60,000 nucleotides of DNA, taken from positions 2,519,790 through 2,579,789 of the forward strand of contig NW_019091362.1 of the NCBI RefSeq assembly GCF_001949145.1, given 5' to 3'. Origin of the DNA: Acanthaster planci. Taxonomy: Eukaryota > Echinodermata > Asteroidea > Valvatida > Acanthasteridae. Numbering within the stretch: the first letter of the stretch is position 1; the number at the start of each line of letters is the position of its first letter. Position numbers and translations under genes: made by a program. This document shows positions 28,335-40,527 of the stretch, piece after piece. The notes beneath the pieces were generated by a model, which had not been told where the DNA came from, made no database searches, and saw only the letters and a program-made list of their open reading frames with translations.

Positions 28335-29890
28335 CTGAAGAAAAAGGAAAAACAGAGAGAATGGTCCAAATTAAAATAATCAAAATAATTCATATTGAAG
28401 CTCATTTCTAAAATTCCCAATGCCTGGAGAAGTTCACTTATAACTGCTGCAGAAAGTTTGCAGTGGGATTTCACATGCAGTCAATGGCTCGACTGTACAT
28501 TGCAAGCTGTGTTTGTCTCTTACTTAAACATAAAGTGAGCCCTCATGTGGCAATGAGCGAACTGTCTAAGACATGAAAGCTCCTTCACTCAATCAATTTT
28601 CTGCATCCTCCTGATGCCAAGACCGAGGGGAGCTCCAGAGAAACTGGGATTAATTGGACAGAACCAGGTTGGCTTCCACATCACACACTTTCACACGGCT
28701 GCGTCTGAATCCCTTGGCTATGGCTGAAAAAAGCACATGTATCTAGTAAGGCCGCCAGCTAGCTGCTTCATGTGTTTTCCACAGACAAGTCAGTTGGGCA
28801 CCGAATGCTTATAGAACCCTTCAAAATGATGGTATGCCAGAAAGAATCATCTCCAGTGCTGGATTCAGGAGGTGGTTCTGGGGACTAAACAAGTTTTCCT
28901 CCCCAGCTCACCTCCCAAATTTGTGCTGTCATACCCCTTACCCTCTCCCTTCCCGAACCCCTGCTCAGTGCAAACTGTGGTTCCAGACTGCCCAGTTTGG
29001 TGCCTGCTGATGATGAGAAATGCCACTGTTTGGCAACATCTCATTCTGGGTTGCACCAAAATGTCTTCATGTACTACTTCATTCCTCTCTCTTCAGCTTC
29101 TGGATTAACCCTCAATTACATAGGTGTTTCTTACAGGTCTAGCAATTTATCTTCGGGTCATGTTTTCCCTCACTTTAAACAGCACGTTTATGGGTAATTG
29201 AACATCTTTAACACAGCCTCAAATATTTGTGAGTCATAGCTACGGACAAAGAAGGGACAAGACAGAAAAATGGATTCCCAAATGGGGCTTGTCAAGATGC
29301 TTAGAGTATCATGGACGACAAAATGACAAAATTATGGATGGGCCCACTTGGTCAGGGATGGGGGGGGAGGAAGAAATAGAAAGAGATAGAAAGATGGGAT
29401 TCTTCAACCTAATTGCCTAGGAAGATGGAGGATGGATAGATAATGCAATTGAATGGTCTGCATAGTGGAAAGCAAACAAAAAAAAGAAGGTGCACTGTAA
29501 AGGACTTTTGATAAAGAGGAAGTGTGCTTTCGCATAAACAGCTGCCCTTTTCACAACCACAATTCTTGTCTTCAAAACAGAATTGGAAAGATGACAAATA
29601 TGCAGAGATGCTGCAGATACAGAAAAAAACAAGGACAATTTTGGGGTAACAGATCCATGTCTGTTTCTTTGTAATCCCAACCCTTAAACCCCTGAGCAAA
29701 ATGACGCTGCATGAGCACTATTCATCGATTTCCATGTAGGAATCAGCACGTATGACAAAGGAAGTTCTATAAGAATCATTTATCTGCTCCCAGCTTGCCT
29801 GGTTCCCTGCCATCTAGTATAATTCATAATTGGAAAGGAAGAGGCAGGGAAGCAATCAAGAAAAGAGCCCTTCCCACCCCTGCTGAACAT

Positions 29891-30104
29891 CAGGGGTATA
29901 GCCACGTGGGAAGGGGTCATGTCCCCCCCCCCATTCCTGGTGCCCACCTCCCACTGTAAAAAAAACCAATGAATGGATAAAGAACAAGGCTAAGGAAAAC
30001 TTGCCCCCAAAAAATCATACCACTGAAAGTTGGTGTCCCCCCCCCAAATAAGATGCTGGTGTCCCCTTGTGCCCCCCACTTATAAAATCCTAGCTACGCC
30101 ACTG
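29891..30104. mobile_element. Non-autonomous hAT-like MITE, 214 bp
   Basis: The left end reads CAGGGGTATAGCCACG and the right end on the reverse strand CAGTGGCGTAGCTAGG, matching at 11 of 16 positions. The flanks are CTGAACAT (29883-29890) and TTGAACAT (30105-30112), an 8-bp target-site duplication with one mismatch. Eight-bp duplications and CAGTG/CAGGG ends are typical of the hAT superfamily. The interior is made of C-runs and has no coding capacity. Confidence 0.82.
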
Positions 30105-33100
30105 TTGAACATGTCAATATACAGGCATACCAATATGCATTTAAGGAGATCACTGCCTAGTGGCTGTAGCAACTTCCCATATGGTATGTGTTACTCCAGG
30201 TCACAGCCAGTTGAATTGAACAAAGCCTTAGCCACTTCAATGAAAGATCACTGCACACCAGGGAAATTCTGTTGCATATTTTTCAGCCCAGAGGGCCTGA
30301 CCACAGCTAGCTCATATCCCCAAAGTTCCTTCAAATTAATGTGAATATCACCACACCCTAAGTAGATCCATGCATCTTCAAAGCACTCCTCCATCTTCTG
30401 TAAATAGTGTTAGGTTCTTCTCATTTGCCTCGGCTTTGGAGTTTTTGGGAGAGAGGGATCTTTCTCTTCCCATTCATCCAGTACTGCCTCAAGATTTACA
30501 GCCAGCATGAGCAAACCTGGGTGAGTGTTAGTACAGTAAACTCAAGCAAGTCCTAGAGAAAGCTGGAGTGCCGGGATAAGATGACAGCAAACAGGCCAGG
30601 CCCGAGACTGAACAAATGCCACGAGAGGGACGAAAAGTGCAAAATCAATGGCATGGTTTGAGGGCTGTCAAAGATTGGTCAGGATACAGCTGGAAGCCAG
30701 ATGGGTTAGTTGATGTACTCACTTTAGTTCCATCACAATTTTTTCTCACAAAAAAGAGGGAGAAATTATGAAGGGAGCATTCGTCTGGAATTGCTGGCAT
30801 TTCCGGTAAAGCAGAAACATGAATACTAAGTCATATATCAACTCAGATGCATTTTTAAATCATACAATCAAATAGGCCAAGTAAGACATTCAATCTTCAC
30901 TCACCAAAAATTGTCTGTTTCCCAAGTGCACGTCAAATGAAATGTGAAGAGGTCCAGGGTTTTGAAGTGGCTTGATACCACTGTACAGACTTATATGGCA
31001 AAGAGCACCCAGTGGAATGATGCTCTTTAGTTTTATGAAATTGTTTTCAAACCAGAATACATGTTGAAATGTTTCACCTGCCTCACGTCTGCTGATGAGA
31101 CAACGTCCGACAGTCTTCAACATCTCCAGCTATTCAATTCAATGGCTTGATAGGAAACACAAGATAACTTCATTTGCATTATTTCAGGCTTCCTCTGATG
31201 CAGACTCAACGCCTGCCATAGAAAGCTGTACAGGTGAACCAAATTTTTATTTCAGCAGCATTTTTCGCTCAATCTTGTTTGTGCTACAGGGCACTCAAGC
31301 CATTCTTTGCCATTAGCTGGCAAGGGTTATCAAGGGGATAATAGTGACGTCAGTACATGGAGACTTTACTTGAAACGTACCATACAATGTATAAGATCTG
31401 GCCATTATTATCGAGTGTGTAAGGAAATAATAAATTGTCTGAAAAGTGACAGCAAAATCCTCTCAACCACAGCTGCACCAAAGGCACATGTGTAAAAGTA
31501 TACACATGCATACCACTCAAACTGCCAGCTACAAAGTACTAAGAAGAATACAAGCTATGGATATGTATGCAACAGTGATTTACTCATGATGTATCCTGTT
31601 CATCGGGTCTGGTCAAAGCCATCTTACAAGGCAGAGTGACAGGCAGATGAAGTTGAAGTAGACAGAGGAAGAGTGGGGAGAACAGGATGCCTAGACTGAT
31701 AGACAGAAACACAGAGGGTCTGGCCTGAGCTTCGGCAAAAGTCCCTAGGGATGGTGGAGGGAGGAAAAACCAAAAACCAGCAACCTGGGAGAGAGAGCCA
31801 GTGATGAAGCAGTCTGTGGTGTCCCATAACCCTTCAGTTGAAGAAAGAAAGGGTTACACACATGAAGCAATGTCAAATGTTTTTGGTCTTTGAATGAAAA
31901 AAGCCTGAAAAATCATGCAAACTTGCTGATAAACTGGGAATTGCTGGGAAAACCTGACAGAAGTGGTCAAGTCAAGCGACTAGTCCACATATCTTCAAAT
32001 TTCCCAAGGTGGACAATTTTAACATCATAACGAGGAATCAGTGGTCCATATGGCAATGTTACACAGAAACAAGACAGTCCTTTGGTCATGCTATGCCTAA
32101 TACATTCCAGAGCACATTTAGTGATCATGAATCATGATACTTCAGCATTCAAACATTCCCAAATTCAATTCACATTAGGGCCAATGTACTTCAAAACACC
32201 CTACTCTCATTGAGCCAACCGTCATTAATCAGAAGTGAGCTGACAGCCGCGTATTACCCTGGAACATTCACCATTTACAAAAACAATTACCCAAAGACCA
32301 AATTCAGACCTACTCAAAATGCACAAACATGTTCCTGGCAAACAAACCTGATTTCACCAAAAAAGAATGAGGCTCCAGATTGCAGCTGAAGTGGAGTTTC
32401 ACAGCTCTGAACATGAAACGTGCACGTGTACATGTTCACTCACAGGATTGGCAACATTTATTAAACAGAGCCACTGAGAATGTACACTCCACTTTGAGAG
32501 CATTGGAACTAGCACAAATAGCTGTCAAAAACTGCACTGTGATGAAAGCAATGTTGCACACTTAATAGAATCATGACATTAAAATAATTAAAGGCCTAAA
32601 AAAAAGGAAAGTCCATTTAACATAGTTTGAACATACTGGAACATTGGTAGGTTTAAAGTTAAAGCAAATAGTCACTTTGTCACTATTTTTCATCGAGAAA
32701 CCTACTATATGGAAAAGGTAAACCAAGTACCGCTAACATACATGTAAATTGCATTCTTTATTAATTTCTTTATGATTTATAAACCGGTATTTAAAAGTAG
32801 CCCTGACAAATCACCTCACTAACTGCGTGGTCAGTTACACGAGATATTTCCTTGCATGAACTGGTGACAGAGACTGTGTTAATTTACATGGCTCTGAAAC
32901 ATATCAAATTCTGAGTGTTTACTTCTCACTTTCAACGTACTCATCCATCCGATATCCGAATATCAGTGAGTCGTTGCTGATGTGGTCCATTAACTTCATG
33001 TGGCTGGCAAAAAAGTCACGCACATTTATCTAAAAATGACAAAACACCTCAACCGCGTAACTGCTAAGACTATCAGCCTGCACTCCCTTACACAACCGTA

Positions 33101-33366
33101 TACTTCATGTGTAGTGTGCATACGTGTATAAACAGTAAACTGTGTATCAGAATGGAATGCTGAGCTAATATCTCACGGAAGGTTTCCTGCGTTGGCGGCA
33201 TTACCAGTCTTGATGATCCAGTCCGGGCACTTTGGGTCCCAGAGCAGCTTTGTTTACCCAACATCAAGTTTCTTATTAACCCGAGAACGGGGAATAAAAT
33301 ATGACGAGCAAATATTGGTCTGCGCTGCCCGGGTTGATACAGTCATATTCCATTCGGTTTCTTGCT

Positions 33367-33395
33367 GCTGACATTTTGGCTGGAAAAATGTCAGC
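33367..33395. repeat. 11-bp perfect stem hairpin
   Basis: GCTGACATTTT at 33367-33377 pairs with AAAATGTCAGC at 33385-33395 across a 7-base loop. It sits inside a relatively CpG-richer stretch (about 33170-33420). Confidence 0.9.
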
Positions 33396-36300
33396 CCGTG
33401 GGGAAAATAAGAATTCGACTTGCTGATGTGTGATGTCTGGGGGGAGGCAGAGTTCCAGGGCTCCATATTTTTACAAGCAAAATTACGGCAACGAAAGATC
33501 AGAAGATTACAAATTATGACCACTAGCAATTTGCAAAATAATGCATCATGCAAAAGTGTCATGTCAAAGTCATCAATCACTTCTGAAAAAGGGAAGGGAT
33601 ATACATGTACATGTAATACACAGGGAAAAACAAATGTAAGAAAAGTGTGAAGTATGAAGTCCTTCATGGCATGGGAAAAATTGTCAATTCTAGATGCTCT
33701 GTGGTAATCTGGGGCAATTTCCGACTGCTTTACCCCATTTGTTCAGCCTTTCTGGCATTGTTTTCAAGCTTCTAATTAGTTACCATGTGCAGTAGAATCA
33801 CATTCAAGCCTTTAAATTTTATTCAGTGACAAAGAATCGGGGGGGGGGCAAATGGTACATGTATATTTCCCCTACTTCAGTAAGTTGGAATGTCCCCCCA
33901 TCCCCCAATGATCGATGCCCATACGTCACACATGTCTGAACACACAAGCATGTACAAACACATGGGTCACCCAAAGGAAATCATATAGCTTGGCAGAACA
34001 CTAGCTCCCTCTCGTTTATGCACAAAGCATGTAAAAGTTCTTGTTCAGCTTTCTAAGTGCTCATCTAACTCAACCCAATGAAGCATTGCTGTATTCCAAC
34101 TGATACTGCACATGCACAAAATGATGAGCACCGCAGGTCATTCAAGATAATTAAAATGAAAGAACACGATCAGCCCCCTTGGCATGGACTTGCGCCAACT
34201 CAAAAAGCACTGAACATGTTGAAACTGGCATAGAATTAGGTATTTTTTTTTATCCCAAATGTCTTTGCCTCCTTGAAATAGTAAACTGGTCCACTCCCTT
34301 TTCTTTCATTCTGGACGGTTCATACAAAACAAGTTCTACATTCAACCATCATGTTATCAGATGATGGGACGTGAGTGGAATGTTTAACAGAAAGCACACC
34401 TTTGTCAGGCCTCTGCAAGCCTATTTTGAATAACATCCACTATTTTGTCTTAAAAGCTCCTCAGATGTAGAAGCTGAATCATTTTAAGACAAATGTTGGG
34501 AACATTACTAAATTTTCAAATATTTGTGTTTAAGCCTCTCAAACGAGAAAAACAAACATTCACGTGGGTGGCCAATGGGAAGAGCAACTTTCCTAAACCT
34601 TAAATACAGTGCAAGGCTCGATAGCATATGGTGATACATATTTATTTCCAGGCTAGCTTTTCTGCATGACATTTAAGAAACATTTGTCCCAGCAAGGCTG
34701 GTTCAAAGTGCAATTTTCCAACTTCACCTAAATACACTCCATGCGTTGCTGCCTATCCATCGCAATTTCCAATGGTGATAAACCCATGGCAAATCAATCA
34801 CAGGCATGACACGAATCTCGGTCGAGTATAGAACCTAGCCCCCTCCTTTCTTTTGACGAGCTACAGTATTCATAACCTGACGGCATTTATCTTCCAGGCT
34901 GAGTTCCTGCATGGGTCGGCGATGACTTGGGTAAAGAAAAGAAAAGGTTACAGCACTGCTAATGACCAGAGTATGAGTATGTCGGGGCAACAATGCCCAA
35001 GTCCATTCATACAAATCCATAATCACGTCTTTCCTTCTTCATTATAATTTGTCCTGTATTTTTCCTTGCGTGACCAGGATATTAATATAGCATATCAGGG
35101 CTCCAGTCGGGCTGCTCCATCATGAATAAATTGTGTATTTTTCTACTCTTTCTCTTGTTCTCCTGCCTCCTGGCCCTGCGACAACGGGCAACAAGACTCG
35201 TGAGAGGCGAGGGGACGTAGGATTATTGCCTCAGATTGAGACGCAGGGCTCGGGAGCAAAACTGATGCAGGTTGCCAAGGATGACGCAATGGATCACTCA
35301 CCTAATTACACTCCCATGGATGAGTCTTTTTTTTTCTTTTTCTCATCCACTGGTATGAGTTCTTCCTGTATGATAGATGCACATTTATCTTGCTAATGGA
35401 ATGACATGTTCGCTGTTGTACATCACTGAATATTTGGCCACGCAGGAATCCCTAATGGGAAGCAGTGGAGTGATACATGTCTTTTCTTCACGAACACCCC
35501 AAAAACACTAGAACATATATATTCAGATATGGTAGAGATGGCCTAGCTGCCATCATTTAAAGGTCCTTTTTTTTTCAGAATCTCGTCACATCTAAGAGAT
35601 GTGGCAATAACCCAACCAAAGTCAACCCCCCCCCGGCATAACATGTAAAATTTCTAGACGGTCACCAAGAAGTACATAAAAATTTTTCAAGGGTGCACTG
35701 AAAGCAAAAACCTGCGGCTAAGTTGTGTTCATTTCAGTTTTGCAACAGTACATTCTTTGTACAACGTTAAGACATCAAGCCCACTGTAATATAACATAGG
35801 CCTTGTTATACCTGGGCTCCTCAGTCCTGAAAACACCAAAATCAAACACTAGCAGTTGTTGGATTTTGACAGATTAAAAAGGGGCTAGGATTAGATTAGG
35901 TTGATACAGGTTACATCTATTCAAAAAGAAGAAGCACATGGATCAATACCAATTTAAAAGAATGCAGACATACTGAAAAGGCTCAATTCTGTTCACAAAG
36001 TTGTAGGAGATTGTGAGTCCACTAGATGGACTGATTTTACAACATTGTTTACAAAATTTTTATCAAAATGGGCAATGTGTTACTCATTCACAGTTAACCA
36101 AAAAAGAAAAAAAGAAAAGTTCATGAAAGGACAAGAGCAAAGACAACAGACTTAATGAGGCACCATTCCACAATTCATCTAAAATATGCATTCCAAATAA
36201 TTGATGCTTTTGACAGATCATGTGGGCATACAATCAACTATGCATAATAGAGACATTAATAATACATATACGCGCAAGCTCATAAAATGTTGATGGCGTT

Positions 36301-37092
36301 AACTTCCAACTCCAGAAGTACTCACAGGTAGTTGGTGTCACTGAAAAAAGTGTTCTTTTGGCAGAAATTGTAAATCACCCTTGTCATAAGAAAAGAATCC
36401 CAGATCTGGCTTTCATGAAAACAAAAATCTCACATACAAATTCCTTCAGATCCAAGAAAAAATCCAATCTAGAACCACAGCTGGTAACTGATGCTTTTTG
36501 ATCTAACTGAAAATTTAGTTTTATAATCACCACATTTTATCAACAGTGCAGTGCAAATCAAAGGCAGTTACATTTGAGTTACTGGAATTGGCATCCAGCC
36601 ATCTCCAATATCTAAAATCAGTTACGAAAATGTCACATTGGGCTACCTCTTGGAGCAATCACGGGAGCAAAGACAGGGGAACATGTGGGAGAACTGAAAT
36701 GTCAAGTCCCTTCTTTTTTAATCTGACTCCTGATCTAATTATTTTTCCATGGCTGAATACAGTGGACAAGACCTGGTAATGGGCAGAAATGTGACTGATC
36801 TGTATCAAGTGAAATCAAAGGACGGGAACCCCTGGGATCTAAATGACTGAGGTGGTTAATTGGCTTCGCTTGGTGACTCTGAAGAAGTCACATGAAGTAG
36901 TCTGGGGCTCAGATCAGGCTTTCCAATATGATTTGAGCTCTGGCTGGGGGAAAATATCTCAACACATGTATTGGCAGTTTGTATTCTAAGTGTACAATTT
37001 TTTTCCCAAAAAAAGGATGGTCACTTCTTAGCATTTAATTTTCACATGCAGTTCAAAGTGTAAATTATTGGTTACTGAACTGAAAAGACAAC

Positions 37093-37110
37093 GGCAAGCA
37101 TATGCTTGCC
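37093..37110. repeat. 18-bp perfect palindrome
   Basis: GGCAAGCATATGCTTGCC reads the same on both strands and has a CATATG E-box at its centre. It lies about 100 bp left of the fold-back MITE at 37208 but outside its arms. Confidence 0.95.
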
Positions 37111-37207
37111 ATTCAATAGCATCAACTATAAGACCTGTTCAGTGCTGCACAACAGACTACTTGGTATGAAAAAAGAACAAGTTTTGTCTATGATGGTATA
37201 TGGGCCT

Positions 37208-37601
37208 CTATGGGCTGGTCCAATAAGCCTTTTGCGAGTTAACTTTGACCCAAATCTGGTACACTGACTTCTTTAAATTCACGCGAACATAACAATTTGA
37301 ATTCTCCTTACTAAAACCACTGTTGCTGTACCTCATGATTTGGGGAAAGCTTTTGCTTAGTTACATACGAGACGCCTTGCAACAATACACTCTTCTTAAT
37401 GGATAAGAAGGGCACAAAGGAACCAGTCCATTCCAGAGATGGTGGTCGCTATGCAAAAGCTTGCCCCGAATCACGAGATATAGCAACAGTGTCTTTAGTC
37501 TGAGGAATTGAAATTGTTATGTTTACATGCAGTCAGATAACTCAGTGCACCAGATTTTATTCAAATTTAACCCGCAAATGGCTTCTGTTGGTTATCCATA
37601 G
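37208..37601. mobile_element. Fold-back MITE with long inverted arms, ~394 bp
   Basis: The outer ~160 bp on each side are inverted copies of each other. Matching blocks include CTATGG at both extremes, AAATCTGG, CATAACAATTT, CACTGTTGCT, and a GGGG(A/C)AAGCTTTTGC block (left near 37354, right near 37457). The arms differ by scattered substitutions and small indels, so the copy is not very young. A short unique centre lies around 37370-37450. No clear target-site duplication was read. There is no coding capacity. Confidence 0.78.
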
Positions 37602-39086
37602 CCAAATGTACATTGCTAAATGCACAGCAGGGAGCTAGAGTTACATGGTGAGTTCATACAAGGTTGACAAGAGCTTGTTTAAAGATCAATCACACTGCTT
37701 TGACCAAAAAAAATGGTTGTTGAATAGGGAATTGGTCATTGTTTCCCATATCTTGACTAAAGTGGCAGCTTCTCTTCGCGTTTATTAAAATATCGTCATT
37801 TGGGGAGTTCAATACCACTGCGAGGATGCTCAGAGTAAAAAAATGTGTCAATGAGGGCGGCAAACAAATCTAACGATTTGGTGTTATAAAACAGCTCTTG
37901 TCCCCCAGAGTTAATTGACCTTGTGGCCGTAATAGGGGATATATAGCACAAGTAAAGAGAGGGGAAAAAAAGGGTAAAGTAAGTTAGATGTCATTCTCAG
38001 TAAATGACAATGGCTATCTGCCTGAAATTCATTAGGACCTTTATCCCGTTCAAATTGGAACAGTCGGTAGCAATTTTTATTTAGTTTTTTCCTACTAGAT
38101 TGTTTTAAATATAACTAAATTTCATAAAAAATTGAAATTGTGAATTACCAATTTGAATTTGATTGATCTTTAAAGCTTGAAGCTTTCACTATGTGCAGTG
38201 TACATGTATGTCACGCATCAGCCACTCCTCGCTTAACTAGATCGTTAATGACCGTACCACTGTGCTGCCCAAGTACATACTTAGTGCATCGATCGAGCCA
38301 TACATGCACAGAACCTTTTGAATGTTTACTACTCCGATGCTTGCATGCAAGAAATCACATGCCTCTTCACTCATCCCCTAACCTCAGCCTGGTCATTATC
38401 CACCGAAGTTTCACATTGCGCGATCACGATTTTCAGCAGTTTCACAGGAAGTATCACGTACAACCTGCCCGCTACCTCCCCAGCCGTTCTTGGGTAATTG
38501 CCCGGGGTAGGGGTGATCAATATGAAATATGAGAAGATCATGGAACCTTTGGAGGGGGGGATTGTGTCGTGTCGTGTTGTGCCAACGTCACACGGGTTTG
38601 AACTTAACGGATAAGGTCCAATCACTCAAGCTGGGCTCTCTGGAATCTTCTTCTATTGCTTCTTCAAATTGTCCTACAAGATGCTGCATTCAGGATACAC
38701 TCCGCACTCCTGGGTCTACGCAGATACAATACATGTATGTGGTTAGGAAATAAATCCATACTTCAAGTCCTATACCATTCCGTGCCATGTAAATATCTCC
38801 CCACTTCCATGAATATGGTCATCAAAGCATACAATATAACTTTTAACTTTTAGAAGATAATTTTCTTGTGATAGGTAATCCACAACGCTTAATTATTTAC
38901 ATCAATTCAGTTAACCCTTTGTCTTTGAATGGCTTAGTGTAGATTCAATACTTGGTGAGGGGCTAGAATTTGACAAGTGCTAGTATTTGCACACAATGAT
39001 GAACAAAGTGATTTCCCTGTAAAGGTGAAAGAGAGGCTGTGTAAACTAGTCGTGGCTATGGCTGAAAAATAATGCATGTAGCCATG

Positions 39087-39108
39087 GCAGCCACCTGCTA
39101 GTGGCTGC
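39087..39108. repeat. 8-bp stem hairpin within a dispersed repeat
   Basis: GCAGCCAC and GTGGCTGC flank CTGCTA. The surrounding sequence from about 39053 (GGCTATGGCTGAAAAA...) resembles that at 28723-28780, so both may belong to one short dispersed family. Confidence 0.65.
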
Positions 39109-40088
39109 AGCCAAAACCTAAAGATGCATATGTTATTGTCCACTACAGCCAAAGAGGGTGTAAAGGTGTAAGTGCAAGAAATGCCTTGCCCCCTCTTTAA
39201 ATAAGCAAAGATAGTTTGGGTTTGTGCACATTCAGACAAAAACTGGTCACGTGTTCTGTACTCCTTACCATTATCCTGCATGCATGCACACACAAAGTGC
39301 CCTTCTTGTCCAGTTTGTGTGCACGTGTCACGCTGCGTCATCTTGTCATTCCGGAATAAGTTAATTTGAAAACTGTAACTACTGAAAATGTTTCAAACAT
39401 CTGTGCATTAGCAAACATCCAACCAGGTCACCCCTGCTTCTCAAAGGTAACCTTTCCAGCTGCTCACGACAGTCTCGTGCATGAGACATCACTTGTTTCT
39501 ATTCATAACACGAACCCTGATTTTGAACAAGCTATCCTTTCTCCCCCCCGCCCCCTCCCTTCCAAATGGAAAAATTGAGTTTAATGGGCGTCATTTGAAG
39601 CAGCGTGTCATGTCCTTATTGAATTGTTTTTGCAGTTGATTGGAAAATGCTTTTAAGGGAGCGCGAGTTACGGGATATCACTCTAGAGTCTGAGGTAGCA
39701 TCGGACCAAATTGAAACACGTGACGGTAATGGAAAGTACAAACGTACAGCAGAAACAGAAAAAATATAGTGCAAAGGAAAAACACTCGTGCGTGAAAAAT
39801 AAATATCCATGATATAACATGCAAAGGTGATTTCGCTGAGTTGAAGAACCTACATGTGTAGCTAGATTATTTTGTGGGGGGGTTCTAAATGAGTAATGAC
39901 ATTATGCTGGCATTTCACCATGTGATTGTCTAAACAATTCAGTTAAGATGATGCATAGCACGAACAGAGAAGTTGACGACGGAGTGGATTGTACTACAAA
40001 AGAGGACCTCAAAAAATCTATCAGCTGAGAGCAAACTTGGCCATCCAAGTCAATAACCCATGATTGAAATTGGATTGACATTTTGAAA

Positions 40089-40216
40089 GCGCCGACTAAT
40101 CAGGTTAATTGTTAAACCAACACGGGCTTTGTGCGAGGTGGTAGCGCCCCGCCGATAATTGTCTCTCGTAAATCTCGGCATTGTTTGAGGGAGAGCCGCG
40201 AAGGGAAGGCGACGAG
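40089..40216. other. CpG-dense patch, possible regulatory element
   Basis: I count 13 CpG dinucleotides in 128 bp, including GCGCCG, CCGCCG and CCGCG contexts, against a CpG-poor background on both sides. There is no open frame of note and no exon signal. It directly precedes the 103-bp tandem duplication. A cis-regulatory function is inference only. Confidence 0.45.
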
Positions 40217-40250
40217 TGAGCTAAAAAGGTTGATTTAAGATACGGGGATG

Positions 40251-40458
40251 AATCATCTGCAGCAAGTCCCATGACAAGGTGCCAAAGTGAGAGACAAGAC
40301 TATTAAGTTTACACTATTATTTCTGTCTTTGTATGAGTGCAGAATTGGTTGGTAATCATCTGGAGCAAGTCACATAACAAGGTGCTAAAGTGAGAGAAGT
40401 GACTATCAATTTTACACTATTTTTGTCTGTCTTTGTGCAAGTGGAAAAATTGGTTGGT
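40251..40458. repeat. 103-bp tandem duplication, two diverged copies
   Basis: Copy one runs 40251-40353 and copy two 40354-40458. Shared blocks include AATCATCTG, GAGCAAGTC/CAGCAAGTC, ACAAGGTGC, AAAGTGAGAGA, TTTACACTATT, TGTCTTTGT and AATTGGTTGGT. Substitutions and small indels separate the copies. Confidence 0.92.
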
Positions 40459-40460
40459 GC

Positions 40461-40527
40461 ATACATGTACATGTATGTTAAATGTACATTATGACAACCA
40501 TCCAATGTACATGCAATGTACATGTAA
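40461..40527. repeat. Cluster of ACATGT/GTACAT palindromic words
   Basis: TACATGTACATGTA followed by several ATGTACAT copies in 67 bp. This word recurs across the window, for example near 8176, 8216, 13168, 17820, 33602, 41210 and 49762. Confidence 0.9.

Noticed and set aside
33254-33667. 137-codon minus-strand open frame
   Set aside because: Low-complexity mix of Cys/His/Phe without a family match; covers a hairpin and a TACATGTA run, as expected for non-coding DNA.
39264-39341. Minus-strand ATG in good context with a GTAAGG donor, considered as the start exon
   Set aside because: It would exit in phase 1, whereas the CH exon at 28334 must be entered in phase 0.
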